A stretch of DNA of 64,000 bases from Bin80 sp965209015 (GTDB taxonomy: Bacteria; Bacteroidota; Rhodothermia; Rhodothermales; Bin80). This document shows, one piece after another, positions 36,518 through 45,797 of the stretch; position 1 is the first letter of the stretch; every line of letters starts with the position of its first letter. A model generated the notes under the pieces. The model saw nothing but the letters and a program-made list of their open reading frames with translations, made no database searches and was not told the DNA's origin. The stretch covers positions 1,674,001-1,738,000 of the forward strand of contig OZ242367.1 of NCBI GenBank assembly GCA_965209015.1. Direction: 5' to 3'. The position numbers and the translations under genes are program-made.

Positions 36518-39500
36518 ATGCGTAGATTATCTTCTGCTTTTCTGGGGATGATCCTCAGTAGTATTCTGTTTTTGTTTGTGACGGAAGTCTTCGCACAGGA
36601 TACTGTTTGCGATCGAACCGATGAAGTACAGGCGGCGATTCTTGCAGAGATTGATCATCCCAACCCCGACTTTGGATGTGAAGACGTGACCTCGGCTCAG
36701 TTGTCACGTATTCCAAGGATGTATGTTGCTTATCGGGACATTCGTTCACTGCAATCTCGTGATTTTGAAGGTCTCTCTGAACTAGATATCCTCCGATTAG
36801 ACAGTAATGATCTCACCTCTCTTCCGTCTGGACTTTTTGCGGGGCTCTCCAATTTAACATTTTTACGATTAGATTCGAATGATCTTGAAGAACTGGATCA
36901 GGACCTTTTTGACGATCTTGAAAAATTGGATTGGTTGGAGCTTCAGTATAATAACCTCACCGTGCTCCCGGAGGATCTCTTTCAAGATACCCGTTTGGAT
37001 TTCTTGGATCTAACAAGAAATCGTCTTGATGGCACTCTGCCATCAGATCTTTTTGACGGTCTGGACAAATTGAGACATCTTGATCTAAGTGCGAATTCCA
37101 TTGATGCGCTCCCTGAGGACCTTTTTGATGGTCTCGCCGGCCTGGAAGTGATTTTCTTCACTGGTAATAACCTCACCGCCATCCCTGCGGATCTCTTTGA
37201 TGATGTTCCGGATGGAGTCCGCGTGGGTCTTGGTAGAAACAACATTTCCTGCCTACCTCCAAAGATTCTTAATCGGATTAATGCCGGGGGTATCACCCTT
37301 TCATCAGGTGGCCCCTACGCCCCTTGCGAGGATCCAAATCCAGAGGTGACCTTGCATCTTTCTGACAACCCGATTTCGGAGGATGGCGGGATGACGACGG
37401 TGACCGCGCGTCTGGGCGAGATGTCCACCGAGGTGACCACGATCGTCATTTCGGTCTCGCCCGAGTCCCCCACGGATCATAGTTTGAGTACCAATGCCAC
37501 GCTCACGATCGCGGCGGGAGAGACGGAGAGTACGGGGGAGGTGGTGATCCGTGCAGTGCAGAACGTTGTCTACTCAGGGGATCGGATGTTTCAGGTGGAA
37601 GGGGAGGCAACGAACCCCGATGGCGTGAATGGCCCGGAGAGTGTGCCGTTGACGATTACGGAGGATGAGATGGCACCGGCCCTCACGCTTGCGGCCGCGC
37701 CCAACCCGGTTGCTGAGGATCATGGCGCCACACAGATCACGGTGACCGCGTCATGGGATGTGGTGCGAGACCGTGCGACCGAGGTGGACGTTGCGGTAGG
37801 GTCCGGCTCCGCGATGGTGGGAGAGGACTTTGAGGAGGTCAATTCCTTTTCCCTCACGATTCCCGCGAATGAGATGATGGGAACGGGGATGTTTACGCTG
37901 GTTCCGATCCCGGACGATCTGAATGAATCCGACGAAACGATCCTGGTGACGGGGCGCACCGATCTGGGGGAGGCTACGCCAGCAGCACTCACGCTCACCA
38001 ATGCGGATCCGCCACCCCAGGTTACGCTGGCCCTGTCTCCTTCGTCGATCATGGAAAATTCTGACGTTCCCTCCATGGTGACAGCGCAGCTGAGCGCCCC
38101 CTCCAACGCCGTTACGACGATTGTTGTATCGGTAGCTCCGGATTCGCCTGGCGATTACACGCAACGTGGCACCATGCTCACGATTGCGGAGGGGGAGACC
38201 GAGAGTGAGGGGGAGGTGATGATCACAGCGATGGACAATGATGTGTACACGGGGAACAAGACGTTTCAGGTGCAAGGGGTGGCAATGAATCTGCGGAGCG
38301 GCGCGAAGGATCCTGATGATGTGGAGCTGACGATTGAGGACGACGAACCCTTTCCAACGGCCACGCTGGCGATCAATCCGAATGAGATTCGGGAAGGCGA
38401 GGAAAGGGTGGTTACGATTACAGCGACGCTGAATCCTGCCTTCGGCGCAACCGAGGGTTCAGGACATATCCTTGCGAGGATGACCGTTTCTTCGGAGGAT
38501 GGTACGGCATCTGTGGTGGAGGACCTCGATAGGAATGCAGGCATAACTTTAGCGTGGGAGGCGAATGAACTCGTAGAGGAGCAGACGTATGCTTTTTTTG
38601 TGGCGAAGCAGGATGGGATAGATGAGCCTCCGGAGACGATTCGTCTCGTGGGAGCTGGCACTTACGATGTTACGGGGTTCGATTTGACTGCCAGTCCGAC
38701 CGAATTTACCATCGTGGATGCAGATGATCCTCCGGTGGTGACCTTGAATTTAACCGCGTCAGAGATCCAGGAGAACGGGGGCACTACGCGGCTCACGGCG
38801 AGTCAGACGCCTGCCTCCAGCGAACCGACCAGGATTGCGATCACGATGATTCCTGATGCGCCGGCAACGGATGACGATTACACGCTCCCATCCACAATGC
38901 TCACGATTCCCGCTGGATCCAGGATCAGTTCGGATGGGATCACGATCACGGCCGTGGACAATGAGGACTACGAGGGGGATAAGACGGTGACCGTGCGCGG
39001 GAGCCCCATGAATGATTTGGGATTTACGGATCTCTCCCTCATTGGATTAGGTGATGTGGGGCTGACCATTCTTGATGATGATGAGCCGCCGCGGGTCATG
39101 CTTGCGTTGGCTCCCTCCGAGGTCAATGAAAATGGAGACAGCCAACCGGTCACGGTGAGCGCTGCGCTGAATGCGGCGCAGTCCACGGACACGCAGCTTA
39201 CGATCATGGTAGAGGCGGGAACGGCAGAAGCAGGCACCGACTACACTGCCACGCCTTCGTCCTTTCCGTTGACGATTGCGGCAGGTTCGATGGAGGGAAC
39301 CGGGATGTTTACGTTTGAGCCACTGCCCGATGATTTGCACGAGGGGCCGGAGATGGTTCAGGTGACGGGCACGGCAGGCGATCTGGAGGTAGATGCTGCG
39401 AGGCTCACGATTTTGGATGCGACGCCCATGCCGCAGGTGGAGTTGGAGTTGATGCCTGGAGAGATTCCGGAAGAGGGTGGGATGACAACGGTGGCGGCGA

Positions 39501-42500
39501 GGCTGAATCGTCCCTCCGGCGCGCTGACAACAATTGCGATCGGGGCCACTCCGATCCCGCCCGCAACGACGATGGATTACGCGTTCGGTGGGAATCAAAC
39601 GCTGACGATTACGGCCGGGGCGACCGAGAGTACAGAGCAGGTCACGATCACGGCCGTGGACAATGATGTGCGTACGCCGAGTAAGGAGGTGCAGGTGACG
39701 GGCATGGTGGAGAATCCGATTGGGGTGACGCCTCCGGATCCCGAGCCCCTCACGATCACCGATGGGGATGAGGCGACGGGGGTCACGCTGGAGGTGCGTC
39801 CAACGCAAGTAGATGAGGGAGCTGGGGAGACACCGATTGCGGTGACCGCCCGGCTGGACGGGACGCGCCCCGAGCCCCTCACGGTGACCATTTCGGTTGG
39901 GCCGGGTACGGCCATGGACGACGATTTTGATCCGGTGGACTCGTTTGCGTTGACCATTTCAGCCAATGAGAGGGAGGGAATGGGGACGTTTTTGTTCACG
40001 CCGGTCTCGGATAATCTGGACGAGCCGGACGAGTCGGTGACCATCACGGGAACCAGCTCCCTCGGGGTAGATCAGGCGTTTCTCACGATCACGGATGATG
40101 ACCTGGACCCGGTGGTGATGCTCGTGTTAGATCCGGCGGAGATTTCGGAGGCGGAGGAGCGTTCCGCCATAAAGGCCCGTCTCACGTCTCCATCGAGTGC
40201 GGAGACGGTGATCACGATCTCTGCAGATCCCATCTCGCCTGCGACGGAGGGGGATTACCGGTTGAGCGCGGATCCAAGGCTGACGATTGCAGCAGGTGCC
40301 ATGGAGAGTACGGAGACGGTGATGATCACCTCGGTCAATAATCGGGTCATTGATGTAGAGGACAAGCAAGTGCGCGTGCAGGGGCGTGCCACGAATGCGC
40401 ATTCGGGGGCGTCTCTTCCGGAGGCGATCCTCACAATTTTAGATGATGACGAAGCGACCGAGGTGAGGCTCACAGTGAGCATTTCTGATGATGTACGTGA
40501 AGACGAGGGGAGTAAGCAGATCACGGTCACGGCGACGATGGATGGGATCCTTCTGACGGACACAGAGGTAGAGATTTCGTTGCAAGAAGAGACGGCGACC
40601 CTGGGGGTTGACTTTCAGCCGGTGGCTCCATTTACGATCCGGATTCCTGCCGAAGCAATGGAAGCGGTCGGAGGATTTACGTTCACGCCGATCCCGGACC
40701 ATCTGGATGAGCCGGACGAGACGGTACGCGTGAGCGGGACGAGCAGTTTGGGCGCGGCATCGGAGGATCGTCTGACGATCTTTGATTCGGATCCGACGCC
40801 GGAGGTAACGTTGGTGTTGACGCCGAGAGAAATGCTTGAAGATGGCGGGGAAGCCGAGGTGACGGCGAACCTGAGTGGGGCGTCCAGTGCAGAGACGGTG
40901 ATTACGATCGCAACCGACCCCCAAGCCCCCGCAACCATGCAGGATTACGAGGTGAGTTCCAATCGTGTGCTTAGGATTGCCCCGGAGGTCACGACCAGTA
41001 CGGGGGTGGTGACGATCACGGCGGTGGACAATGCGATTGATGCGCCCGACAAGCGGATCACGGTCCGGGGCAGTGCGACGAACGTGAACGATGTGATGAG
41101 CCCGGCAGAGGAGACGCTCATCATTCTGGATGATGACGAGGTGGGGGGCATCACGCTTACGGTCTCGCCCTCAAGGGTGAATGAGGCAGACGAAGAAGAC
41201 ATCCAGGTGACCGCGACACTAGATGGTGCGCGGAGCGTCCCGACGCAGGTCATGCTCACGGTGGAAGGGGGGACGGCGGCGGAGGGAATGGACTATGCTG
41301 CGGTCCTGCCAGTTACACTCACGATTGCGGCAGGCGCAACCGTCGGGACGGAGCGCTTTCCGTTCCGTCCGATTGCGGATGGGGTTGACGAGCCGGACGA
41401 AACGGTGCAGGTGACCGGGCGAAGCAGTCTGGGAGCTGCAGCGCCAGCCACGCTCACGATTGTGGATCGTGACCCTGTGCCGCAGGTGGAGTTGATCGTG
41501 GAACCCGGCACAATTCAAGAAGACGAAGGGATGGCGACGATCACCGCGCGGTTGGATATTGCATCCAGTGCAGAAACGATCCTCCAGGTATCTGCGCGCC
41601 CGGAATCTCCGGCAACGACCAACGATTACGAATTGAGTCCGAATACGACGCTCACGATCCTTCCTGGAATGATGACCAGTACAGGACGCGTGACGATCAC
41701 AGCGGTGGATAATGATGCAGATAACCAGGACAAGATCGTGGTGGTGCGCGGACAGGCAACCAATGCGCTTGATCTCAACGGCCCGGTTGAACAGATACTT
41801 ACGATCGAGGATGATGAAGCGTCCACGGGGTTCATGCTTGAGGTTGCACCTCCCAAGGTGGAGGAGGGCGCGGGGGCAAGGGAGTTCACGGTGACGGCTA
41901 CGCTGGAGTCTGTTCGGAGTACGGATGCGACGGTGACGCTTACCGTGGCAGATGGCACGGCAACCGAAGGACAGGATTATACGATTGTGTCCCCGCCTAC
42001 TCCCCTGAGGGTTGAGGCCAATCAGCCCTCTGGCACGGCAACCTTTACCCTCATGCCCATGGATGATTCCGTCTATGACCCTCAGGAGACGATCTTGATC
42101 ACGGGGACAAGCGCTGCACTGGGAGGTGGAGAGACTGTAACCTACCTGACCATTGAGGATAACGAGGTGGAGGTGTTCCTGGCGATTCAGGATACGACGG
42201 TACAGGAAGAGGTCGAGATGGCTATGGTTGAAGTTACACTGACGTCTCCTGCCCCACCGGGGCTGAGTGTACGGGTTCAAACCTTTGATCAGACGGCCAC
42301 CGAACTGGAGGACTACAGAACTCCCTCCAGTCTGCTGCTCATCCCCGAGGGGGAAATGAGCGCATTCATTGCGGTGCTGATTCTGGACGATGAATCCTAT
42401 GAAGAAAACGAAACCTTCCGGATCCAATTGTCCGATCCAATCGGGGCCGAGCTGGCCCGAGGGGAGGCAACGGTCACGATAGAGGATGATGATCGATACG

Positions 42501-45343
42501 AACTGCGCGTAGGGGATGCTTCGGCGCCGGAGAGCGAGTCCCCGCTAGAGTTTATGGTGATGCTGAACCGAGCCAACCCGGCACAGATCGTGCGCGTGGA
42601 CTATGCGACGCAGGATGGATCGGCGCAGGCCGATCTGGACTATATGCCCACAAGTGGGACACTGGTCTTTCCGAGGGGGGTGGACCGTCGTCCGGTGCCT
42701 GTGCGACTGCTCAATGATGACACAGAAGAGATGGAGGAGCGATTCTTCTTGAAGCTGTCTATGCCGGAGAATGCCGTTCTGGTGGATGCCGAAGGGACGG
42801 GGACGATCGTGGATGAGGATGCGCTCCCCCGCGTGGAGATCACCCCATCGGTCCGGGTGAGGGAAGAGGAGGGGATGGCCCGCTTTATGGTATCGCTCAG
42901 TCATGTGCTCCCGGGGCGGGAGACCGAAGTTTTCTTTACAGCCATCAACGAAACCGCGGTTGCCTCTCTGGACTATGAGGTGCAGACGCCAAGCCCGCTC
43001 CGCTTCACCTCGGGGGAAAGGATGCAGACCATTGAGGTAGAGATCCTGGACGACGGTCTCTCCGAGGGCGAGGAGACCTTTCGGATTGAGTTGACGGAGA
43101 TCCGGAATGGGGAGCCTGCAGGGCGCATAGGACGGGGCACGATCCTGGACAATGACGGGGAGGTGCGGGTACATATAGAGGATACAGAGGTTGATGAATC
43201 AGAACCAGAGGCGCGGTTCCGCGTGACCTTGGATGGACAGGATAGTCAGTCGCGGACGTATGCCTATACGACGGAGGATGGGACGGCCACGGAGGGAGAG
43301 GACTATGTTGCGACTTCATCAACGATCACCTTTGCGGCGGGCGAGCAGGAACAGGAGATCCGAATTCCGATCAACGATGATCAGGAAACCGAAGACGACG
43401 AAACGTTTCAGGTGCGTCTCATTGGGGAGGGTATCGCCAGAGGCGAGGCAGAAGGAACGATTCAGGATGATGATGGAGACCTGTTCGTGAGTATTGGAGA
43501 TGCGAGTGCAATGGAGGGCGAGGGCGCTCTTCTGCTACCCGTCCACTTGAATCAGCCCAGTCCTCGGGTGGTGACGGTTCAGTTTGCATCTTCGGAGGAC
43601 ACGGCAACGGAGGGATCCGATTATGTTGCGTCGAAGGGGATCGTCATCTTTGAACGGGGGAGCATGGAGGGCAAGATCCGGATTGAGGTAATAGACGATT
43701 CGGAGGTGGAACCCGACGAGACGTTCCAGGTGACGCTTTCCAATCCGAACCATGTAAAAATTGATCAAAGGATCGGGACGGGAACGATTCTGGACGATGA
43801 CGGGAGTCCCACGGTCTCGGTCCAAAGTGTTACGGTCTCCCGCCACACGGCAAGCTTTGAGGTGGGCTTATCCATTCCATCTGCTGTCCCGGTACTGGTC
43901 AGCTATATGAGCGAGGATGGGAGTGCCCTTGCGGGAGAGGATTATGAGGCGGCGGCGGGGCAGGTCACGTTTGCACCGGGCGAGCTCTCCAAAACTGTGG
44001 ACGTGAACCTGCTTACAAATGAGCCTGTATGGGAGGCAAAGACATTTTCGCTTGTCTTGCTCTCGGCGGTGAATGCAGAGGTAGAGCAGGCCCGTTCAGA
44101 GGCGGTGATGGAAGAAGAAAGCGAAGAGGGTATCCAGAATGCGTATGTGTCGAGAGTCCTACGGACCTGGGCATCGCAGGTGGTGGAGGCATTGACGCGG
44201 CGCATGGAGGGGATGGCACACTGCCGCATCCCTGATCTATCTTGGCTCCGCTACGGGCGTGAGCGTTGGTCTCTGGGAGAGATCTTTCGCGGGTGCGGTG
44301 CCGAGTATACGCAGGGGGGATGGAGCGTCTGGGGGCAAGGTGCCTATACGCGGATGCAGGGACGGGAGGGAGCGCTGTCCATGCGTTCAGATGTCACAAG
44401 TATGATCCTGGGAGCCGACTATGCATGGAGTCAGGGATGGATGGCAGGACTTCTGGCCGCACAGAGCTGGGATCAAGGCATGTATGAGACGCCAGTGCGC
44501 TCTGGCACAGCATCCTCACGCTTGACCGGTATCTATCCCTATGTCAGTTACCAAACGGGAGCGGGGATGCGTGCATGGCTACTCTTGGGGCTGGGACGGG
44601 GTGAGACCGAAGTGGAGACACTGGAATCCGAACTAGAGGCTGCACTGGTTGCACTGGGACTGACGGGAACGCTGACCGGGGGCAGTGCGGGACGGCTGGG
44701 CTACGAGGTGGATGCCTTCTGGGCGACGGCAGACCTGGAGACGGGAGCAGATCTGGGCGTCCGACGGATCCGTGCAGGTGTGGAGGGGAGTTTGCGATTG
44801 GGAGCGGGCATGGAGCCCTACATGGAAGCTGCTCTTCGGCAGGATGGAGGGGATGCAGAAACGGGGATCGGCGTGGAACTGGGGGGAGGCGTGCGCTGGT
44901 CCACGAGTCAACTGCGTGCGGAGTTTGGAGGTCGGACCCTGGTGCTGCACACCGATGAGGGACTGCGCGAATGGGGGCTGATGGGATCCATTGAGTATGG
45001 ATCGCAGGGGGGACTCGGACCTTCGATGCGAGTGCGCCCGCTCTGGGGGAATATATATGGGGGAGATCTCTGGCGCGAAGCACCGCTACATACCATGGCA
45101 GGGGGGAATGCAGACCAAAATGTGGAGGTGGAACTGGGCTATGGGACGCCGATCGGGGCAAGTCTCGGACGCTCCATCGTGGGACTGACGCTGGATCCGA
45201 GCGGGCGTGCCTACCGGGTCGGATACAACCTGCGCATGAAGCAAGGACTACAAGTCTCGGTCGCGACCACCGCGCGAACCATTGAAGAGAACGGGCCTCC
45301 ACCCTCCTACGGACTCAGTGCACGCATGGATCTGAAATGGTGA
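36518..45343 (+). CDS. Giant LRR / Calx-beta repeat / autotransporter-barrel surface protein
   Basis: The 2941-residue protein has a signal peptide (about 1-26). A cysteine-capped segment (CDRTDEVQAAILAEI) leads into about seven leucine-rich repeats (residues about 65-260, for example LTFLRLDSNDLEELDQDLF). Twenty Calx-beta-like repeats follow (about 275-2530). The first 14 alternate strictly between an A form ('T-I-IS--P-SPAT--DY') and a B form ('GTA--G-DY'), giving seven A-B pairs of about 690 bp (near 37341, 38018, 38733, 39430, 40109, 40800, 41480). Six classical Calx-beta units with GTATEGxDY motifs follow. The last 370 residues or so look like an autotransporter barrel (GGWSVWGQGAYTRMQG, GLGRGETEVE) ending in the aromatic Trp typical of outer membrane barrels. 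It is probably a surface adhesin. A barrel rather than a T9SS domain at the C-terminus is odd beside porU/porV. Codon composition is clearly GC-richer than its neighbours. Confidence 0.85.
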   Translation: MRRLSSAFLGMILSSILFLFVTEVFAQDTVCDRTDEVQAAILAEIDHPNPDFGCEDVTSAQLSRIPRMYVAYRDIRSLQSRDFEGLSELDILRLDSNDLTSLPSGLFAGLSNLTFLRLDSNDLEELDQDLFDDLEKLDWLELQYNNLTVLPEDLFQDTRLDFLDLTRNRLDGTLPSDLFDGLDKLRHLDLSANSIDALPEDLFDGLAGLEVIFFTGNNLTAIPADLFDDVPDGVRVGLGRNNISCLPPKILNRINAGGITLSSGGPYAPCEDPNPEVTLHLSDNPISEDGGMTTVTARLGEMSTEVTTIVISVSPESPTDHSLSTNATLTIAAGETESTGEVVIRAVQNVVYSGDRMFQVEGEATNPDGVNGPESVPLTITEDEMAPALTLAAAPNPVAEDHGATQITVTASWDVVRDRATEVDVAVGSGSAMVGEDFEEVNSFSLTIPANEMMGTGMFTLVPIPDDLNESDETILVTGRTDLGEATPAALTLTNADPPPQVTLALSPSSIMENSDVPSMVTAQLSAPSNAVTTIVVSVAPDSPGDYTQRGTMLTIAEGETESEGEVMITAMDNDVYTGNKTFQVQGVAMNLRSGAKDPDDVELTIEDDEPFPTATLAINPNEIREGEERVVTITATLNPAFGATEGSGHILARMTVSSEDGTASVVEDLDRNAGITLAWEANELVEEQTYAFFVAKQDGIDEPPETIRLVGAGTYDVTGFDLTASPTEFTIVDADDPPVVTLNLTASEIQENGGTTRLTASQTPASSEPTRIAITMIPDAPATDDDYTLPSTMLTIPAGSRISSDGITITAVDNEDYEGDKTVTVRGSPMNDLGFTDLSLIGLGDVGLTILDDDEPPRVMLALAPSEVNENGDSQPVTVSAALNAAQSTDTQLTIMVEAGTAEAGTDYTATPSSFPLTIAAGSMEGTGMFTFEPLPDDLHEGPEMVQVTGTAGDLEVDAARLTILDATPMPQVELELMPGEIPEEGGMTTVAARLNRPSGALTTIAIGATPIPPATTMDYAFGGNQTLTITAGATESTEQVTITAVDNDVRTPSKEVQVTGMVENPIGVTPPDPEPLTITDGDEATGVTLEVRPTQVDEGAGETPIAVTARLDGTRPEPLTVTISVGPGTAMDDDFDPVDSFALTISANEREGMGTFLFTPVSDNLDEPDESVTITGTSSLGVDQAFLTITDDDLDPVVMLVLDPAEISEAEERSAIKARLTSPSSAETVITISADPISPATEGDYRLSADPRLTIAAGAMESTETVMITSVNNRVIDVEDKQVRVQGRATNAHSGASLPEAILTILDDDEATEVRLTVSISDDVREDEGSKQITVTATMDGILLTDTEVEISLQEETATLGVDFQPVAPFTIRIPAEAMEAVGGFTFTPIPDHLDEPDETVRVSGTSSLGAASEDRLTIFDSDPTPEVTLVLTPREMLEDGGEAEVTANLSGASSAETVITIATDPQAPATMQDYEVSSNRVLRIAPEVTTSTGVVTITAVDNAIDAPDKRITVRGSATNVNDVMSPAEETLIILDDDEVGGITLTVSPSRVNEADEEDIQVTATLDGARSVPTQVMLTVEGGTAAEGMDYAAVLPVTLTIAAGATVGTERFPFRPIADGVDEPDETVQVTGRSSLGAAAPATLTIVDRDPVPQVELIVEPGTIQEDEGMATITARLDIASSAETILQVSARPESPATTNDYELSPNTTLTILPGMMTSTGRVTITAVDNDADNQDKIVVVRGQATNALDLNGPVEQILTIEDDEASTGFMLEVAPPKVEEGAGAREFTVTATLESVRSTDATVTLTVADGTATEGQDYTIVSPPTPLRVEANQPSGTATFTLMPMDDSVYDPQETILITGTSAALGGGETVTYLTIEDNEVEVFLAIQDTTVQEEVEMAMVEVTLTSPAPPGLSVRVQTFDQTATELEDYRTPSSLLLIPEGEMSAFIAVLILDDESYEENETFRIQLSDPIGAELARGEATVTIEDDDRYELRVGDASAPESESPLEFMVMLNRANPAQIVRVDYATQDGSAQADLDYMPTSGTLVFPRGVDRRPVPVRLLNDDTEEMEERFFLKLSMPENAVLVDAEGTGTIVDEDALPRVEITPSVRVREEEGMARFMVSLSHVLPGRETEVFFTAINETAVASLDYEVQTPSPLRFTSGERMQTIEVEILDDGLSEGEETFRIELTEIRNGEPAGRIGRGTILDNDGEVRVHIEDTEVDESEPEARFRVTLDGQDSQSRTYAYTTEDGTATEGEDYVATSSTITFAAGEQEQEIRIPINDDQETEDDETFQVRLIGEGIARGEAEGTIQDDDGDLFVSIGDASAMEGEGALLLPVHLNQPSPRVVTVQFASSEDTATEGSDYVASKGIVIFERGSMEGKIRIEVIDDSEVEPDETFQVTLSNPNHVKIDQRIGTGTILDDDGSPTVSVQSVTVSRHTASFEVGLSIPSAVPVLVSYMSEDGSALAGEDYEAAAGQVTFAPGELSKTVDVNLLTNEPVWEAKTFSLVLLSAVNAEVEQARSEAVMEEESEEGIQNAYVSRVLRTWASQVVEALTRRMEGMAHCRIPDLSWLRYGRERWSLGEIFRGCGAEYTQGGWSVWGQGAYTRMQGREGALSMRSDVTSMILGADYAWSQGWMAGLLAAQSWDQGMYETPVRSGTASSRLTGIYPYVSYQTGAGMRAWLLLGLGRGETEVETLESELEAALVALGLTGTLTGGSAGRLGYEVDAFWATADLETGADLGVRRIRAGVEGSLRLGAGMEPYMEAALRQDGGDAETGIGVELGGGVRWSTSQLRAEFGGRTLVLHTDEGLREWGLMGSIEYGSQGGLGPSMRVRPLWGNIYGGDLWREAPLHTMAGGNADQNVEVELGYGTPIGASLGRSIVGLTLDPSGRAYRVGYNLRMKQGLQVSVATTARTIEENGPPPSYGLSARMDLKW

Positions 45344-45797
45344 TCTGGAATGGAGATACAGTATCATCTCTGACGAAGAGGAAGCCGAATAGAGGGGATT
45401 TCTCCCTATAATGATTACAAAGTTCATAGATGGATGTAGGAGGTGTGGTTCTCGGAGTCCTCAGCGTCTGAGAAGCGTCAATTTCAAGAAGAGCTAAAAT
45501 TCAGTGATCAAAATCTTCAGATCTATAGGCTCTCATGTACATGGCATGGGAAGATTAATTACACCACTCCGATTCGCATGCATTTTTCATGGCCCATCAA
45601 GGCAGGGGAACCACTATACATTAGTTTATATTGGACCGAAAAAAAACTATGCGATAGAACTCTCTCTAATTCCCATCAATAACCTAAGGAATTAAGATAA
45701 TATAGACGAATTCAAGCCAACGAATTTAAATCTCTGGTACCCACACTCCTTGATACTTTCCCCTCAACGTTCTAATGAAGCTTAAACCGAATTTAAG
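45344..45797. other. Intergenic 454 bp
   Basis: The stretch separates the giant gene from the helicase gene. Two overlapping short frames (from 45443 and 45504) have no recognisable motif and look like chance. Weak GC-rich palindromes occur near 45365 and 45394-45410, but none is followed by a T run. No RNA gene was recognised. Confidence 0.4.

Noticed and set aside
41219..42427. A 402-codon antisense ORF inside the giant gene, plus several other long - strand frames there
   Set aside because: They mirror the GC-rich repeat coding frame on the + strand and have no start context, signal or motif. High GC lowers stop-codon frequency, so long shadows are expected.
36518..45343. Giant gene as a T9SS cargo
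   Set aside because: No T9SS sorting domain is present at its C-terminus. Barrel-like sequence ending in Trp fits an autotransporter instead.
45443..45695. Two overlapping short ORFs downstream of the giant gene
   Set aside because: They overlap each other in different frames and show no family features.
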